From NCBI GenBank assembly GCA_963930775.1, contig OZ005703.1, positions 5,580,001-5,644,000 of the forward strand: 64,000 nucleotides of DNA, read 5' to 3'. The position numbers and the translations under genes were made by a program. A model generated the notes under the pieces. That model saw nothing but the letters and a program-made list of their open reading frames with translations. It was not told where the DNA came from and did no database searches. This document shows, piece by piece, positions 31,325-43,398 of this stretch; position 1 is the first letter of the stretch; every line of letters begins with the position of its first letter. Source of the stretch: Cliona cf. orientalis. Lineage: Eukaryota > Porifera > Demospongiae > Clionaida > Clionaidae.

Positions 31325-33974
31325 TAATTTTATGTATTCATTTTAACTATAGTTACTTTAGGGTGCACACGAGATTAGTATGCAATTACTATTGTGCATC
31401 CATTGCATATTAAGATGCATAAAGTGTTATAGAGAAAAAAAAACAACAAAAAAACAAAAAAAAAAAAACTGCACATAGTTTCAGGGGAGGGAGGAACAAC
31501 AAATACAACTCTGCACTGCAGCTGCACACATGGCGACCTCTGGAGAGTAGCTGGACTATAGCCTGTAGCAAGAGCTGGGAGGGAGAGAGGACAGATCAAG
31601 GGAGCGAGGGAGGGAGGGAGAGAGAAAAAGAGAAAGAGAGAGAATGACAGGTTTGTGGACCAAGTTTCATGTTTTCGAAGCCGGCTATGCAAGTGGACAC
31701 AGAATCTGATTTGACCCGTAATATTAATTTACAATAGTTAGATGTTGGTTTTGCATAATATTCTACGAAGCGTCAAAGCAACTAGAATTGCGAAACCAAT
31801 GTCTTACTATTTTGGTAGCAGTCACTACAGATCCGTTAACTCACTAATGACCCTCTATCACCAAGAGTATATCTATCACCTCTAAGTGTCCCGCAATTTG
31901 GAGTTGAAAATTATGTAACTGGTACCAAGTTATCATAGGAGAAAGGTGTGACATAAACCCAATAAAATACAACTCCACACTACTGCAGCACCCATACTGA
32001 GATCCGGCACATCTGCAACACCTCATGGTGTGCATGCATAATATTGCCTACTTCATCTCTGACATCATTTCAATCTGAAAGGAACTCTCTAGTTGATGGA
32101 CTAAGCATGCATTCCTGGATGTATAAAAACATTTGGCCTTAGAATCTTACTATTTGCTTTGCAAATCAATTGTCCAGTAGAAAGGCAGTGGCTCTGTGCT
32201 AATTCAGTTAATTATGGTACAAACCACAGAGACTGTCAGTTTATACAGTGACAGAGACTGGTACCATGCCCTAGACAACTGACCTGCAATATCAGCATCC
32301 TACATCACTTTGGCCCAACTATTATACACTCTGTTCAGCATTATACTGTTCCAATATCTCATCTACTAAGTCCAACATTCAGTTCTTAGGCTATGGGGGC
32401 AGATTCTCTCAGGTTATCATCAGTTACCAAACCTAGTGGACTTCTTGAGTGCATGTCCTGCCTAAGGAGATCAAGCGTACGTCAATGGACATCACTGCCC
32501 ATCTATAGAGGTACTCCATTGCAGGAATCCAGCAGACAAAAAAATGTTCAAGAGGCACCACACACCCTTTTGTAAATTTTTAGTCTGGAGCACCTTTTCT
32601 TCCCCCATAATTTTCGACCAGAGGAGGTATGAAAATTTCACGTGCCCAAGACAAACTGCTGAGTTGTCACTTTTATTCCCATAGACCTTTACATAGTAAA
32701 CTTCAATAATGATTTTCAAGGATGAATCCCTGGAGTTCCCGCTCCAATCCAATATGAATGGGATAAGCGATCAAAACTACAACGGTTGAACTAGTGAACC
32801 CTCGAGGATCCTGCTGTTTTAGTTTATTATTGGGACACACCCACAATGACACAGATTGGTATGCACAAGTTATGTGGAGTAGCTATTAATGATTTCATAT
32901 CTCCTCTGATTTTCGACGGCAAGGTAAATTTTTCAGCCTTCTCTGTAACATCTTCATGGTTGTAGCTAGGGGCTTTCTGATATGTTGCATCCAGGCTTCT
33001 CATCACAGCTCACTTGTTTTCTCCTATCTAGACATGAATCTACTACAAAAATGAGGTGTCCCTATTAAAGCAACTATGGCTTGCCTCAATCATCAGCACT
33101 ACTCTTCAAAAAATCTAACCTAGCATTGCAAGCTTGATCCAATTGCTTTTGGACAATCGGCGCCACTAGCTAGGCGATTTCTTGATTTTATGCATGTGAT
33201 AATACTAGCTTAATTTATAAGAGGGGGCAAGGGGGGAGAGAGCTTATCAAGAGGGGGGCATACTGTCATATTATTTTCTTTGAATTGTTGCTTCATTTTT
33301 CCCTGTAGGACATAGTGACGAATGTCTCCTCCCGCATCATCCGTGGGACTCAGTACCTTAATATGCAATTGTAGTAGCTAGTAGGCAGTAATGTATTATA
33401 CTACTATGAACCCTTGACCATCTCCCCAGTAGCTGCACAGTGTAATGGTGCATGTGGTAAAAGGTCGTCAATAGAATGCGTACACATCGATCGATGCTGG
33501 CCCCAGAAATCATGGAGATGGCGTCTAAGATCGACTCTCAACCTTGATAGCGACAAGTTTCGATGCTTCAATCACAGAGACGAACTTGACAACACAGTAT
33601 TCCTTCCGAAGTTCAGGTTGGTCACGCTGCTGCAGTCGCGCGCGGGCCAGCCCCTTGTGACAGTGATGCGTGCTATATATAGCGCAAGGCTAGCTTTATT
33701 TATCCATGGCATTACGTAAGCCAAGAAAACACGTGAAGTTCAACCAACAGTACTTTTCAGAGAAAGTAGCGCTCAGCTTATAATCTATTCGCTGGATACA
33801 CGCGTAAGATACTCTACATAATTTTACTGATTTTCAAGTCTCAGAAAGGCTCCAGCGAGGCCCTGAATTTTCTCATAATTACCTCATAGATTACACCATA
33901 GGTTTCATCATAATTACACTATAATTACCTCATAACCACAGAAAAGTAAATTGCTACTGGGGAGATAATGAACG
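31325..33974. other. noncoding; simple and dispersed repeats
   Basis: An A-rich run (31433-31470) and a GA/GGGA-rich run (31570-31650) follow the LINE. The segment 31765-31930 (TACTATTTTGGTAGCAGTCA, TAATGACCCTCTATCACC) is shared with 38893-38990, so it is a dispersed repeat. 32000-33400 shows nothing recognisable. From 33440 to 33720 an open, charged frame exists but has no family signal. The last 140 bp carries short TCATAATTACC repeats. Confidence 0.45.
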
Positions 33975-35362
33975 ACTCAGAGACTACGTCCAGAGTCCCT
34001 CATGGATACGCCGCCATAAATTCGAACTGGGACACATCGACAAACTGCGCATGCTCCGTATACGCGTACAATATTGGGGCGCGCGGCTTGAGCCGGTTGA
34101 CCTTCATGCTCGACTGAATAGGGAAATCCCCCCGAGTGCGAGCTCGCCAAAGAAAGCGAACCGAGAAAATCGCCATATCTCATCGATAGTCCACGATGTC
34201 TTCTACGCTAGGTTTGAATTCTGGGTCCCAACACCCTGTCATGTGAGCTAAACTTTTTGAAACAGTTTCACAGCAATTACATCATAGGTTTCATCATAAA
34301 TTTCATCATAGATTTCATCATCATTTCATCATAATTTCATCATAGCGAGAGCCGAATTCTTAGTTTCTAATTGGGACTCTGGACGTAATGAACAACTTAG
34401 AGACTACGTCCAGAGTCCCTCATGAATACGCCGCCACAAATTCGAACTAGGACACATTGACAAACTGCGCATGCTCCGTATACGCGTACAATATTGGGGC
34501 GCGCGGCTTGAGCCGGTTGACCTTTACCTGCCACGTGCTCGACTGAATAGGGAAATTCCCCCGAGTGCGAGCTCGCCAAAGAAAGCGAACCGAGAAAATC
34601 GCCATATCTCATCGATAGTCCACGATGTCTTCTACGCTAGGTTCGAATTCTGGGTCCCAACAACCTTTCATGCGCGCTAAACATTTTGAAACAGTTTCAC
34701 AGGAATTACATCATAAGTTTCATCATAGGTTTCATCATCATTTCATCACCATTTCATCATAATTTCATCATAGCGAGAGCCGAATTCTTTGTTTCTAAAT
34801 TGGGACTCTGGACGTAACGTAATAATGAACAACCTAGAGACTACGTCCAGAGTCCCTCACGAATACGCCGCCATAAATTCGAACTAGGACACATCGACAA
34901 ACTGCGCATGCTCCGTATACGCGTATAATATTGGGGGCGCGGCTTGAGCCGGTTGACCTTCACCTGCCATGTGCTCGACTGAATAGGGAAATCCCCCTGC
35001 CCTGAAAGCGAGCTCGCTAGAGAAAGCGAACTGAGAGAAACGCCATAAGGATATCATCGGATAGTCCACGATCTCTTCTACGCTAGGTTCGAATTCTGGG
35101 TCCCAACAACCTTTCATGCGCGCTAAACATTTTGAAACAGTTTCACAGCAATTACATCATAGGTTTCATCATAGGTTTCATCATCATTTTTTCATCGTAA
35201 TTTCATCATAATTACCTCATCGCGAGGCCGAATTCTTTTTTGCGAATTGGGACTCTGGACGTAATAATGAACAATTTAGAGACTACATCCCGAGTCCCTC
35301 CTGAAAATTAGCCGCCATAAATTCGAACTAGTTTCTAAATTGGGACTCTGGACGTAACGTAA
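33975..35362. repeat. tandem array of about 430-bp units with inverted ends
   Basis: AGACTACGTCCAGAGTCCC occurs at 33981, 34401, 34837 and (AGACTACATCCCGAGTCCC) 35280, giving unit lengths of 420, 436 and 443 bp. Each unit ends with the complement GGGACTCTGGACGTA, so each looks like a small element with 15-bp inverted ends, repeated head to tail. Shared internal blocks include CTGCGCATGCTCCGTATACG, GCGCGGCTTGAGCCGGTTGA and a run of TTTCATCATA repeats. The fourth unit is truncated. It stops about 200 bp before the first receptor gene. Confidence 0.88.
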
Positions 35363-35572
35363 TAACTACTATAATTTATAGTAGTAGTAGTAGTATACAG
35401 CTAACAGATTATAGACTAATATGCGGGTACACTGCAGTCATGCATACGGACCGCCCCCCGCGGCCGGAATTCCCGCGAACTAGTAACAGTCGATGAAGGT
35501 CACCAGCAGATTTAATAATAGTCAGCACGACTATTAAATTTGCTCGCATATCTCAGCTCAGATTGTCCGACA

Positions 35573-37990
35573 ATGAGCGTACTGGAATCATCGAATCGGC
35601 GCGGCCCTGAGTCGACAATAGCCAGCACTGTATTAACGTCAGTGCTCATTCTAGGTTACCTTTCTTCACAAGGTACACAAGCTGTAGCTCAAGGCCATCA
35701 TGGACCAGAGTCAGAGTGTCCCACCCTCTATCTACTGAATGTACAGCCTTATCCAGTCAGTGTAAAGGAGTCAACTGCTCTATTCATATGGGACAAAGCG
35801 TTTGAATTGATCCCTGCTGGTCACCTTGCTGCTGAACAAATCAATAACAGCCCCGACATTTTGCCAGGACGTCAACTGAAACTAATCAATATTGACTCAG
35901 AGGCCTGTGGAGTAAACTCCATCAGTAAAGGTTTCACTAATGTGTACAGAGAACTCGTTAATCTTAATCGTTCATGCATTGTGGGTGTCATTGGACTTTT
36001 TTGTTCCGCAATGACAAGTGCCATATCTCCCATCATCAGTCATCCAAACATTGGAGGGTACGTCCATATAGCAGCCTCCACCTCACCAGTGCATCGACAT
36101 ACATGTAGCGGAAATCATTCTCAGAATAACTCTAAGCTGTTCCACATCATAGAGTCTTCTAGTATATTCAATGAAGCCACACTGGCACTGATGCGTACCT
36201 ACAATTGGCACAGAATCACATCCATTCATACTGATTCAGAGTTCCACTCTTTGAGCACTTCTGTGGATTTTGTATGTAGGATTTCATCCACGCCTGAACT
36301 CAAGTTGGCAGCAAGCATACATATTGCAGAAAATTCACTGGCACATACTATGGAGAGGTTTGACGTTCTTAGACAGGAAAAAGCTCGGATCAGCTATTGG
36401 TCGGTGACCTATGATCAGGCAGCTTTTCTTTTGTGTACAGCTTATCAAAGAAATTTCACCTGGCCAGACTACGTCTACATAATTCAAGAACATGACATCA
36501 GCCGAATAGTTGAAATAGAAACATCATGCACTAAAGAGGAAGTAGTGACAGCAATGGAGGGAGTGTTTATCCTGAAATACAGGCTGTATGTTGAAAATGA
36601 CACTGAATTGGTCTCGGGAGTGAACTATAGTGAGTACGAACAACTCTATTCAGACAGGCTAAAGGAGTTTGCAAATACTACAAATGAAACTCTTCGAAAG
36701 AATGTGTATGCCAATTCTATGTATGATCAGGTATGGTCATTTGCTCTTGCAGTTAACAATTCTCTGTCGTTAATTGAATCACAGAACTTGTCCTTTGAAG
36801 ACTATGGGCTTGGAAAGAGTGTGCCAACCATACCAAATATCTTCAAAGGTGAACTCAAACATGTCACATTCCAAGGTGCTTCTGGACGAATAGATTTCAG
36901 TAAAAACCAGGGGAGTCCCACCGATGTCGACATATTCCAGATTCAGAAAGGAAAGCCTAAACTCATAGGAATTTATAATCCATATGATCGCAATATCACA
37001 TTAACAGAAGCAGCCCCACGTGTAAGGGATATCCCGAAGGACACATTTGATACTATTTATCAGCTACTCCCACCTTGGCTTGGAGCATGCATACTTGTGG
37101 CACAAGTAACACTGTTTTGTCTGATAACAACAAATTTGGTTCTGATTATCTTGTGGAGGAAGGAAAGAGAGGTAAAAGCAATCAGTCCTCTCTTAAGCAT
37201 ATTCATGATGATTGGGTGCTACTTCCTCTGTACTGCACCGCTGTTCACGACTATGTACAGGATGCTCATTATACATAATTCAAGCCTAGTTACATCCTTG
37301 TGTCATTTAAAGATATGGGCATCATCGATTGGAATGGAACTAATCTTATCAATTCTGTTTTTGAAACTACTACGGATTTACCACATATTTCATACTAAAC
37401 GTATGATAATGATGAGCGATTACTGGGAAGATAAGTACCTCGTCATCTATGCACTTCTGATATGTGCAGGAAAAGTTGTCGTTTTGATTCTTTGGAATAC
37501 TATCACCCCAATATCCTCCCACAACTCCGAAGAATATATATTATTAGACAACAGATCACCGTACTACTGGGTCACCACTCATTGCATTACGTCAGCAGAG
37601 TGGTCAGCAGCCATACTGCTCTACTCAGGAGTGCTGTTGTTCATGGTTGTGGTGTTGGCTATTGAGACTCGGCACATTAAGAATGACCCATACAAGGATA
37701 CAAAGAAGGTCAATATATTCATATTTTTTATCGTAACTGTCCTGATGATCTCTATTCCCCTATGGATCATCTTTGAGGAGATTGAGATTGAACTTGCAGC
37801 CAACATGTTTGAGTGGTTGACCTACATTTCTGTACCACTGCTCTGTCAAGTTTGTCTGTTTGTTCCAAAAACATTGCCACTAGCGATAATGAAATTGCTA
37901 TCAAAAAAAGAAATTAGACCACGAAAATTTCCCTCCATCACTTCAAAACGCTCCTCTCTATGGAAGGTATTGCAAGACAACGTAACATGA
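35573..37990 (+). CDS. class C GPCR, GABA-B-like receptor 1 of cluster
   Basis: 805 residues in one exon. I chose ATG 35573 (context GACAATGAG); an in-frame ATG 11 codons earlier adds no signal sequence. Order: hydrophobic signal segment (about 20-45), Venus-flytrap ligand-binding domain (about 55-485: CPTLYLLNVQPYPV, LIPAGHLAAEQINN, GLFCSAMTSAISPI, AASTSPVHR, YDQVWSFALAVNNSL, FQGASGRIDF), then seven membrane helices (about 500-765) with the TM3 CHLKIW site, the third-loop KDTKKVN and TM7 CLFVPKTLPLA. There is no cysteine-rich linker, which separates GABA-B-type receptors from mGlu and CaSR types. The C tail is about 30 residues, with no coiled coil. Many NxS/T sites lie in the ectodomain. 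Closest in the cluster to the gene at 43399-45795. Confidence 0.9.
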   Translation: MSVLESSNRRGPESTIASTVLTSVLILGYLSSQGTQAVAQGHHGPESECPTLYLLNVQPYPVSVKESTALFIWDKAFELIPAGHLAAEQINNSPDILPGRQLKLINIDSEACGVNSISKGFTNVYRELVNLNRSCIVGVIGLFCSAMTSAISPIISHPNIGGYVHIAASTSPVHRHTCSGNHSQNNSKLFHIIESSSIFNEATLALMRTYNWHRITSIHTDSEFHSLSTSVDFVCRISSTPELKLAASIHIAENSLAHTMERFDVLRQEKARISYWSVTYDQAAFLLCTAYQRNFTWPDYVYIIQEHDISRIVEIETSCTKEEVVTAMEGVFILKYRLYVENDTELVSGVNYSEYEQLYSDRLKEFANTTNETLRKNVYANSMYDQVWSFALAVNNSLSLIESQNLSFEDYGLGKSVPTIPNIFKGELKHVTFQGASGRIDFSKNQGSPTDVDIFQIQKGKPKLIGIYNPYDRNITLTEAAPRVRDIPKDTFDTIYQLLPPWLGACILVAQVTLFCLITTNLVLIILWRKEREVKAISPLLSIFMMIGCYFLCTAPLFTTMYRMLIIHNSSLVTSLCHLKIWASSIGMELILSILFLKLLRIYHIFHTKRMIMMSDYWEDKYLVIYALLICAGKVVVLILWNTITPISSHNSEEYILLDNRSPYYWVTTHCITSAEWSAAILLYSGVLLFMVVVLAIETRHIKNDPYKDTKKVNIFIFFIVTVLMISIPLWIIFEEIEIELAANMFEWLTYISVPLLCQVCLFVPKTLPLAIMKLLSKKEIRPRKFPSITSKRSSLWKVLQDNVT

Positions 37991-38870
37991 TCAAGGCTGA
38001 ATATGTTTCAATAGTGAGTTAGTCGTGTGTGTGATACATGTAGGCTATACAAATTGTGTGTCTCAGCTCTAACTAACTACTACCACAATAATAGTATTAT
38101 GCACAGTGCAATACTATAATAGACAATAATTATCGTACTGATCAGATCATGTTAAGGCGATATAATATGTATCATATATTATAATACAACATTTCGTTAT
38201 GAACATACTCGGTGGCATTAATTTCATGCATATTAATAATATAATGCCCATAGACGCTGAGATGACTTGCTTAAGGCCAGTTCATCTATGCAAATAATTT
38301 GAATTATGTGCACATAACATAAGTTAAATTAAGGGAGACTTTTAACATTGGAGTTAGGTTAATTGAGTTGTACAGGTTGCCATGTACGTGCATACCACCT
38401 CCTCCACATAATACTGATACACAAGACAAGATGATTCCCCAAAGGATCATAGGTATTCGAATTTTGATACCTTCTACCACAGTTCACTTAATACGTAATA
38501 ATAGCCCACACATAATACTATAGTCAGTATATCTCATGTAGTAGCAATGTTAACCATTATACTGTCTATAATTATTACGCCCTGATATTGTTGATTAAGC
38601 AATAATATTCATAATTATCCGCACAATTAGCTGTATGTGAAATTACGTAAAGCATCTGGGGACCCACTAGTGTAGTTCATATTCTAGCTATTTTATGCAG
38701 CGCAGTTAGAGCTTGTTGGAAATCATCTAAGGTACTTGGTATTGTTACTATAATAGTATACCTGATTAAGTTATTGTGGGCAAGGGTAGCTCTGTTTTGT
38801 TAGTTTTTGAACATGACTTGACTATGGATGTTCTACTGGAGAATGATCTTAGTGACATTAGATGTTGTTA
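37991..38870. other. intergenic, no gene seen
   Basis: AT-rich 3' flank of the receptor gene. No exon or clear repeat recognised. Confidence 0.4.
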
Positions 38871-38879
38871 CCATAGTAA

Positions 38880-39523
38880 CATATACCAACATCTAACTAT
38901 TTTGGTAGCAGTCACTACTGACCCGTTAACATACTAATGACCCTCTATCACCTCTAACTATCCCACAATTTGGGGTTGAAGATTATGTTGCTATGGTAAC
39001 TGCTACCAAATAATAGTTATCTGTCAGGGCTCATATTGCTCACTCACTGACAGATAACTATTTTGTTGTATCTAGCACTGTTGGTAATGTAGGATTATGT
39101 AATCCTGCACACCTAATTGGATTGTGGCTAGAGTGTATGGCATGTACTCTGGGTGACTGCTCAACAACCAGTTCTATAAAATTCTTGAACACTACTCTAC
39201 TGTACTTGGTTGCTTGGTAACTTACAACAAATATTTATACAAACACAAATAATAGTTATCTGTCAGTGAGTGAGCAATATGAGCCCTGCAGTGAGTGAGC
39301 AATATGAGCCCTGCAAGGGCTCATATTGCTCACTCACTGACAGATAACTATTTTGTTGTATCTAGCACTGTTGGTAATGTAGGATTATGTAATCCTGCAC
39401 ACCTAATTGGATTGTGGCTAGAGTGTATGGCATGTACTCTGGGTGACTGCTCAACAACCAGTTCTATAAAACTCATGAACACTACTCTACTGTACTTGGT
39501 TGCTTAGTAACTTACAACAAGTT
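38880..39523. repeat. dispersed repeat and duplicated 205-bp block with hairpins
   Basis: 38893-38990 matches 31765-31930. A block starting GGGCTCATATTGCTCACTCA at 39027 is repeated at 39317 (offset 290) and both copies run through CTTACAACAA (39236 and 39522). Ahead of each lies its inverted partner (GTGAGTGAGCAATATGAGCC), forming stems with AATAGTTATCTGTCAGTGAG; the second has that inverted piece twice. Confidence 0.82.
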
Positions 39524-39758
39524 CCTGTGGAAGCATGCACGCATGGCTGATGTATGACAATTGGGCCATAGATTACCACAATTACGTAATACCATGCATG
39601 ACGTCCACCGAAACAGGAAGTGATATCATGCATCACGCGAAGTGAGTGCATGCACATTCTAACAAGGTAATATGTCATAGCTGCTATATACACAAATCAG
39701 CTACATTATTTGGTGACCCTTATATACACATGTAATATAGTTCAAGAAACAGCAGCTA

Positions 39759-40337
39759 GGCCACACCAAACGAGACTTTAGTTTCCCATCCACCCAGGCG
39801 GGCGGTGTATTATGTATTATGTATTACTATGAATCTCATTATAATTCTTCTGAATCTCATTAATAATTCATGAATCTCATTGACCTTATTGACCTTTCCG
39901 GGCCGAATTAAAGAAGCTTGCCGAACTTCATCGATCATCGTCGGACTTCAGGATTGTTCAGTGCAACGATCAGTATCATATTACAGTATTATTGTACACT
40001 ATCGTTAGTCAGTAGCATAGCTTTTGTTGATAAATAATGCAATAAATGTGACCAGCTCTGAGAAAAGGGACCATTCGGAATTTCGTGTTTGTCGTATGTA
40101 GCTTGTAATTGTGTGTAGGGAATAATAATGTATAGTAGGTGTATCCGTTGTATGTTGGCATCAATACGCTGATACAACTATATTTACTATACTTCATTTA
40201 TAGAAAGCAAGTTGGTCATTGTCATGGTTTCATACTCAGTCTACTACCACGAACGGTCCGTTTTCTCATAGCAGGTCACAAATTATACAATAAAAACAGG
40301 CGGTGGACGGGAAACTAAAGTCTCATTTGGTGTGGCC
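39759..40337. mobile_element. PIF/Harbinger-like MITE
   Basis: Inverted ends of about 40 bp (GGCCACACCAAACGAGACTT, then TAGTTTCCCATCCACC) flanked by CTA and TTA, close to the TWA-type 3-bp duplication of Harbinger elements. A related element with exact TTA flanks lies at 46161-46406. A second MITE is nested inside (40047-40280). Confidence 0.75.
40047..40280. mobile_element. nested MITE, TGTGACC family
   Basis: Ends TGTGACCAGCTCTGAGAAAA and TTTTCTCATAGCAGGTCACA are inverted copies. Another full copy is at 58897-59131, and one-ended copies are at 57082 and near 51734, so the family has at least four members in the window. Confidence 0.8.
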
Positions 40338-40378
40338 TTAGATAGCTAGATACTCTTTTCTGACTCCTCCGCAGTATA

Positions 40379-40558
40379 CCGTAGGTCGGGTTTTAATTGT
40401 GAGTATCTATTAATTGCGAATTGCGAGTTTTTGTATATTTCGCAATTAAAAGATTCGCAAACATAAACGTGCATGTATACTACAGTACGGTACGGGGTCG
40501 TCTATCGCAATTATTGGAACGCAATTATTAAACTACGCAATTAAAACCCGTCCTACGG
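40379..40558. mobile_element. MITE, CCGTAGG family copy 1 (TA flanks)
   Basis: Ends CCGTAGGTCGGGTTTTAATT and its complement, flanked by TA. The interior has repeated GCAATTA and GCGAATTGCGAG pieces. Close to the copy at 60296-60491. Confidence 0.82.
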
Positions 40559-40905
40559 TATAGGCTATAAAGTACTGCTAGATTGAGTGCTATGCTTGTG
40601 GCTATCTCTGTTTGATGGCTTCATTAAGTAGCTACATTCTGTTTGTAACACCTTTGTCACACCCTGCATCAAATTTATGATAGAAACAGATGCACATGTA
40701 ATTATTGCAGTCATCAAAAGGGCCTTCAGATACTGTATTGCCTCACTTTAGTGGTAGCAAGCTAGGTGTGTATATTGCATACCATTGTGATAATTATTAT
40801 TATCTTCAGTACCAGTATAATACGTATAGGATATACATTTGCTTGTCATGGGAATATAAAGCTCTGTTACACGTGCTGATCCAGATTAAACTGAACTGGT
40901 TTAAA

Positions 40906-41115
40906 ACTGCGTTTACACACTAGTGCTTGATCCAGATTAACATTTTCATGGCCCATTACTTTACATGTAATCCACTTTTAATCCACATCAAGATGTGGAT
41001 TCTAATCCGGATTAACTAATCTGGATTAAAAGTGGATTAAGGTGTTTATACAGAGACTGGATTTCTTTAATCCGGATTCTAATCTGGATTAAGGACCTAG
41101 TGTAAACGGGGCTTA
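40906..41115. mobile_element. MITE rich in TTAATCC/GGATTAA
   Basis: Ends GCGTTTACACACTAGTGCTT and AGTGTAAACGGGGCTT are imperfect inverted copies. The interior has about ten palindromic copies of AATCCGGATT-like or AGTGGATTAA sequence that can form alternative stems. Confidence 0.72.
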
Positions 41116-41444
41116 AGCCACGGATGGAGGCACCAGTAACTGTAGCTGCAAGTACACTTTTAGGATTAAATCATTGTAATCAATTAATCATAAACAATAA
41201 TATAGGTAGTAATGCTGATTGCTAGTAGACCAATACCATCCTCAATAATATTTCTTAGAATACTGAGGTAAGTATGGTAAAGGTCGTCAATCGCTCCACA
41301 TGTACACGTTATGAGAATTCGTAAAAATTTAATGCTAATTTCTTACGTTAGATTGGATCATATGTTGTATTTGATTAACTATGGTAAATGAATTTTATAC
41401 ACCACTAGTTCCACAGGATTTGACTTCTATCGAAATTGGAATAG

Positions 41445-42134
41445 CTAGTAGTGATCCATAGGGTGCCTTTAGTCCTAGACATTGATGCATGGAGAGTGGG
41501 TGGACCTGCACAGTTTAGTTTTCTTTATAGCCAGTGGCACAAATTTTGGAGAAAAAAGGCACAGTTGGCAAAGCATAGCCACCGAAAAATAGGCCAATCA
41601 CTCACATAGATACGTGTGCTCCAATCAAGTTTCTATACAAATGGCACCAAAAAGTACCCAAAGAGGAGGTAGCTAAGAGCTGTTGCGAGAACAACTGTGA
41701 TGAGGAATATAAAAAGGGGCACCTTTATTGTGTCCTTGAAGTGAGGTTTCTTGATGCGGCGAGTCTGAGTAGCCATGAACATGACAAAGATGATCAGAAT
41801 TCCTGAGTACAAGGATGTGGCTAATAGCCAAAGTACCCGGTTTTGGCTATTGCATTCGATGCTGAATTGATAGTGTGGTGGTGTTGCTGAAGGAATGTAC
41901 TCTCGACTGATTTTATGATGTAAGGTGTCTAAGTAAATCCAAAGGAATAGGACAAATACTTTCACTGAGCATACATGTATCGTCTGGATATGGCACCACA
42001 TTTAGTAGGTACAAAGTTGAGCAGTTTGTCTGCATGTTCTCACTGCTTGCTGTAGATCCTCCAAAGATCAGACTGAATTCGAAGATTACTAACAGGATGA
42101 AGCTTGGTATTTTATATATGAATGAACTACGCAT
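41445..42134 (-). pseudogene. GABA-B-like receptor pseudogene with internal deletion
   Basis: The first 50 codons (from ATG 42132-42134) encode a signal peptide and the start of the flytrap domain (NCSTLYLLNVVPYPDD). They are joined near 41975 directly to the TM4 region (SVKVFVLFLWIYLDTLHHK), so about 1.7 kb encoding almost all of the flytrap and TM1-TM3 is missing, compared with the receptors at 47011 and 54374. The frame also shifts at the junction. TM5-TM6 remain readable (LLATSLYSGILIIFVMFMAT), then the frame shifts again near 41640, and C-terminal homology continues to about 41445. It belongs to the same subgroup as those two genes. Confidence 0.88.
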
Positions 42135-43398
42135 AATAATATGGGTGTATCAGCCACGTTGCCTATGACCAAGAGTAATGGATATGATACTATGACCACG
42201 AAGTGGTTTAGTGATCTGGATTTATAGACTGATCCGAGGTCTGTTATCCACTGAATTAGAGGGGGAGTAGTACAATCAATTTGTACCAACTCTTGAGTGT
42301 AGCTACAATGGAGATACTGAATGTGGGTCCATGTTCACCTCATGAATAAAACATGAGGAAGATATGAGTGTGGCTGCCAGTACGATACCTGAGATTGAGT
42401 TAAATGAGGCGAGTAACAAATTTTTTCACCTGGCGGCGCCTTTGATTTCTATGACGTGGTACAAGGGTTGTGCCGGAGATTTGTCGTCATAAACTAGAAG
42501 TACGTACTACGTATATACAAGGTGAAGTTGCACATTACCAACAACGTAGTTCACAAATTTGTAACTATAGCTAGTTGCAGTTGTAGTGGGCCGGTTGTTA
42601 TGACTCATGCACAACCGTTATGCAATTAATTAAAATACTGCTCATCTACAGTACAGTACTTATGGTACGTGACTCCCCGCAACGTCATAATTCATACGTT
42701 TCAAGTAGATAGACTTCACTGATATCTAGCTATACTCATACAAGTAGCTATCGAAATCTTACAAAGAGCCATCACCATGGACGTAATCAAGCTACTGTGA
42801 TGAATTATGTCAAGATTGAAAAATCAGGTGATACACTATGATGAAACCGATCTTTCTCTCCAAAGAATCAGTGCACATGGCACTGCTAATTTAAAGTAAA
42901 ATTAATGATCAAAATTTCATTATTATACACTACACACAATAGTGATCCTAGATTCTCTTGACATTCTTTTTGTTGATTTCAAGTGTTGGGATTGCACTTT
43001 ACACACAGGTTTCAACTGGTATTTAATCATCATTCTCAGTCACTATGTTATAGTGAAACCAAGGGCCTCACCCTCCTTATTAAACATGTAGAAGATATCA
43101 TCAACATGTCTAGAATGGTCACGCCCATCCTAGGGAAAAAGACCAGACTGAGTGGCTTTAAAGGTGTGTCTAGTATAAAATTATATTACGAAATTTGCTA
43201 CTTAGAGCTTGCCACAATGTCATGAAGGTTCGACTGTACCTAATTGTTTGTGTTAAAACATTCTGAGATGTGTTTTATCTGGGAGTATGCCACTTCTAAG
43301 TTTCATAACTAATTATGCACCTGTACCACTGCTAAAGAAAATTTAATGATCAAATTAAAATTAATGCACTACACACACATAATAAAATTAATGTAATC
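42135..43398. other. intergenic; partial duplication of a receptor 3' flank
   Basis: 42880-42962 (AAATTAATGATCAAAATTTC, ATCCTAGATTCTCTTGA) resembles 43330-43420, i.e. the 3' end and flank of the next receptor gene, so a 3' fragment was duplicated. No complete gene seen. Confidence 0.5.

Noticed and set aside
31375-31692. 105-codon minus-strand frame rich in Ser, Leu and Phe
   Set aside because: It is the reverse reading of GA-rich simple repeats.
33309-33374. Possible terminal exon after a TTCCCTGTAG acceptor
   Set aside because: Only about 20 codons, no recognisable motif and no partner exon.
33414-33719. 101-codon frame with charged middle
   Set aside because: No similarity recognised, overlaps CpG-rich noncoding DNA, and no splice or polyadenylation context.
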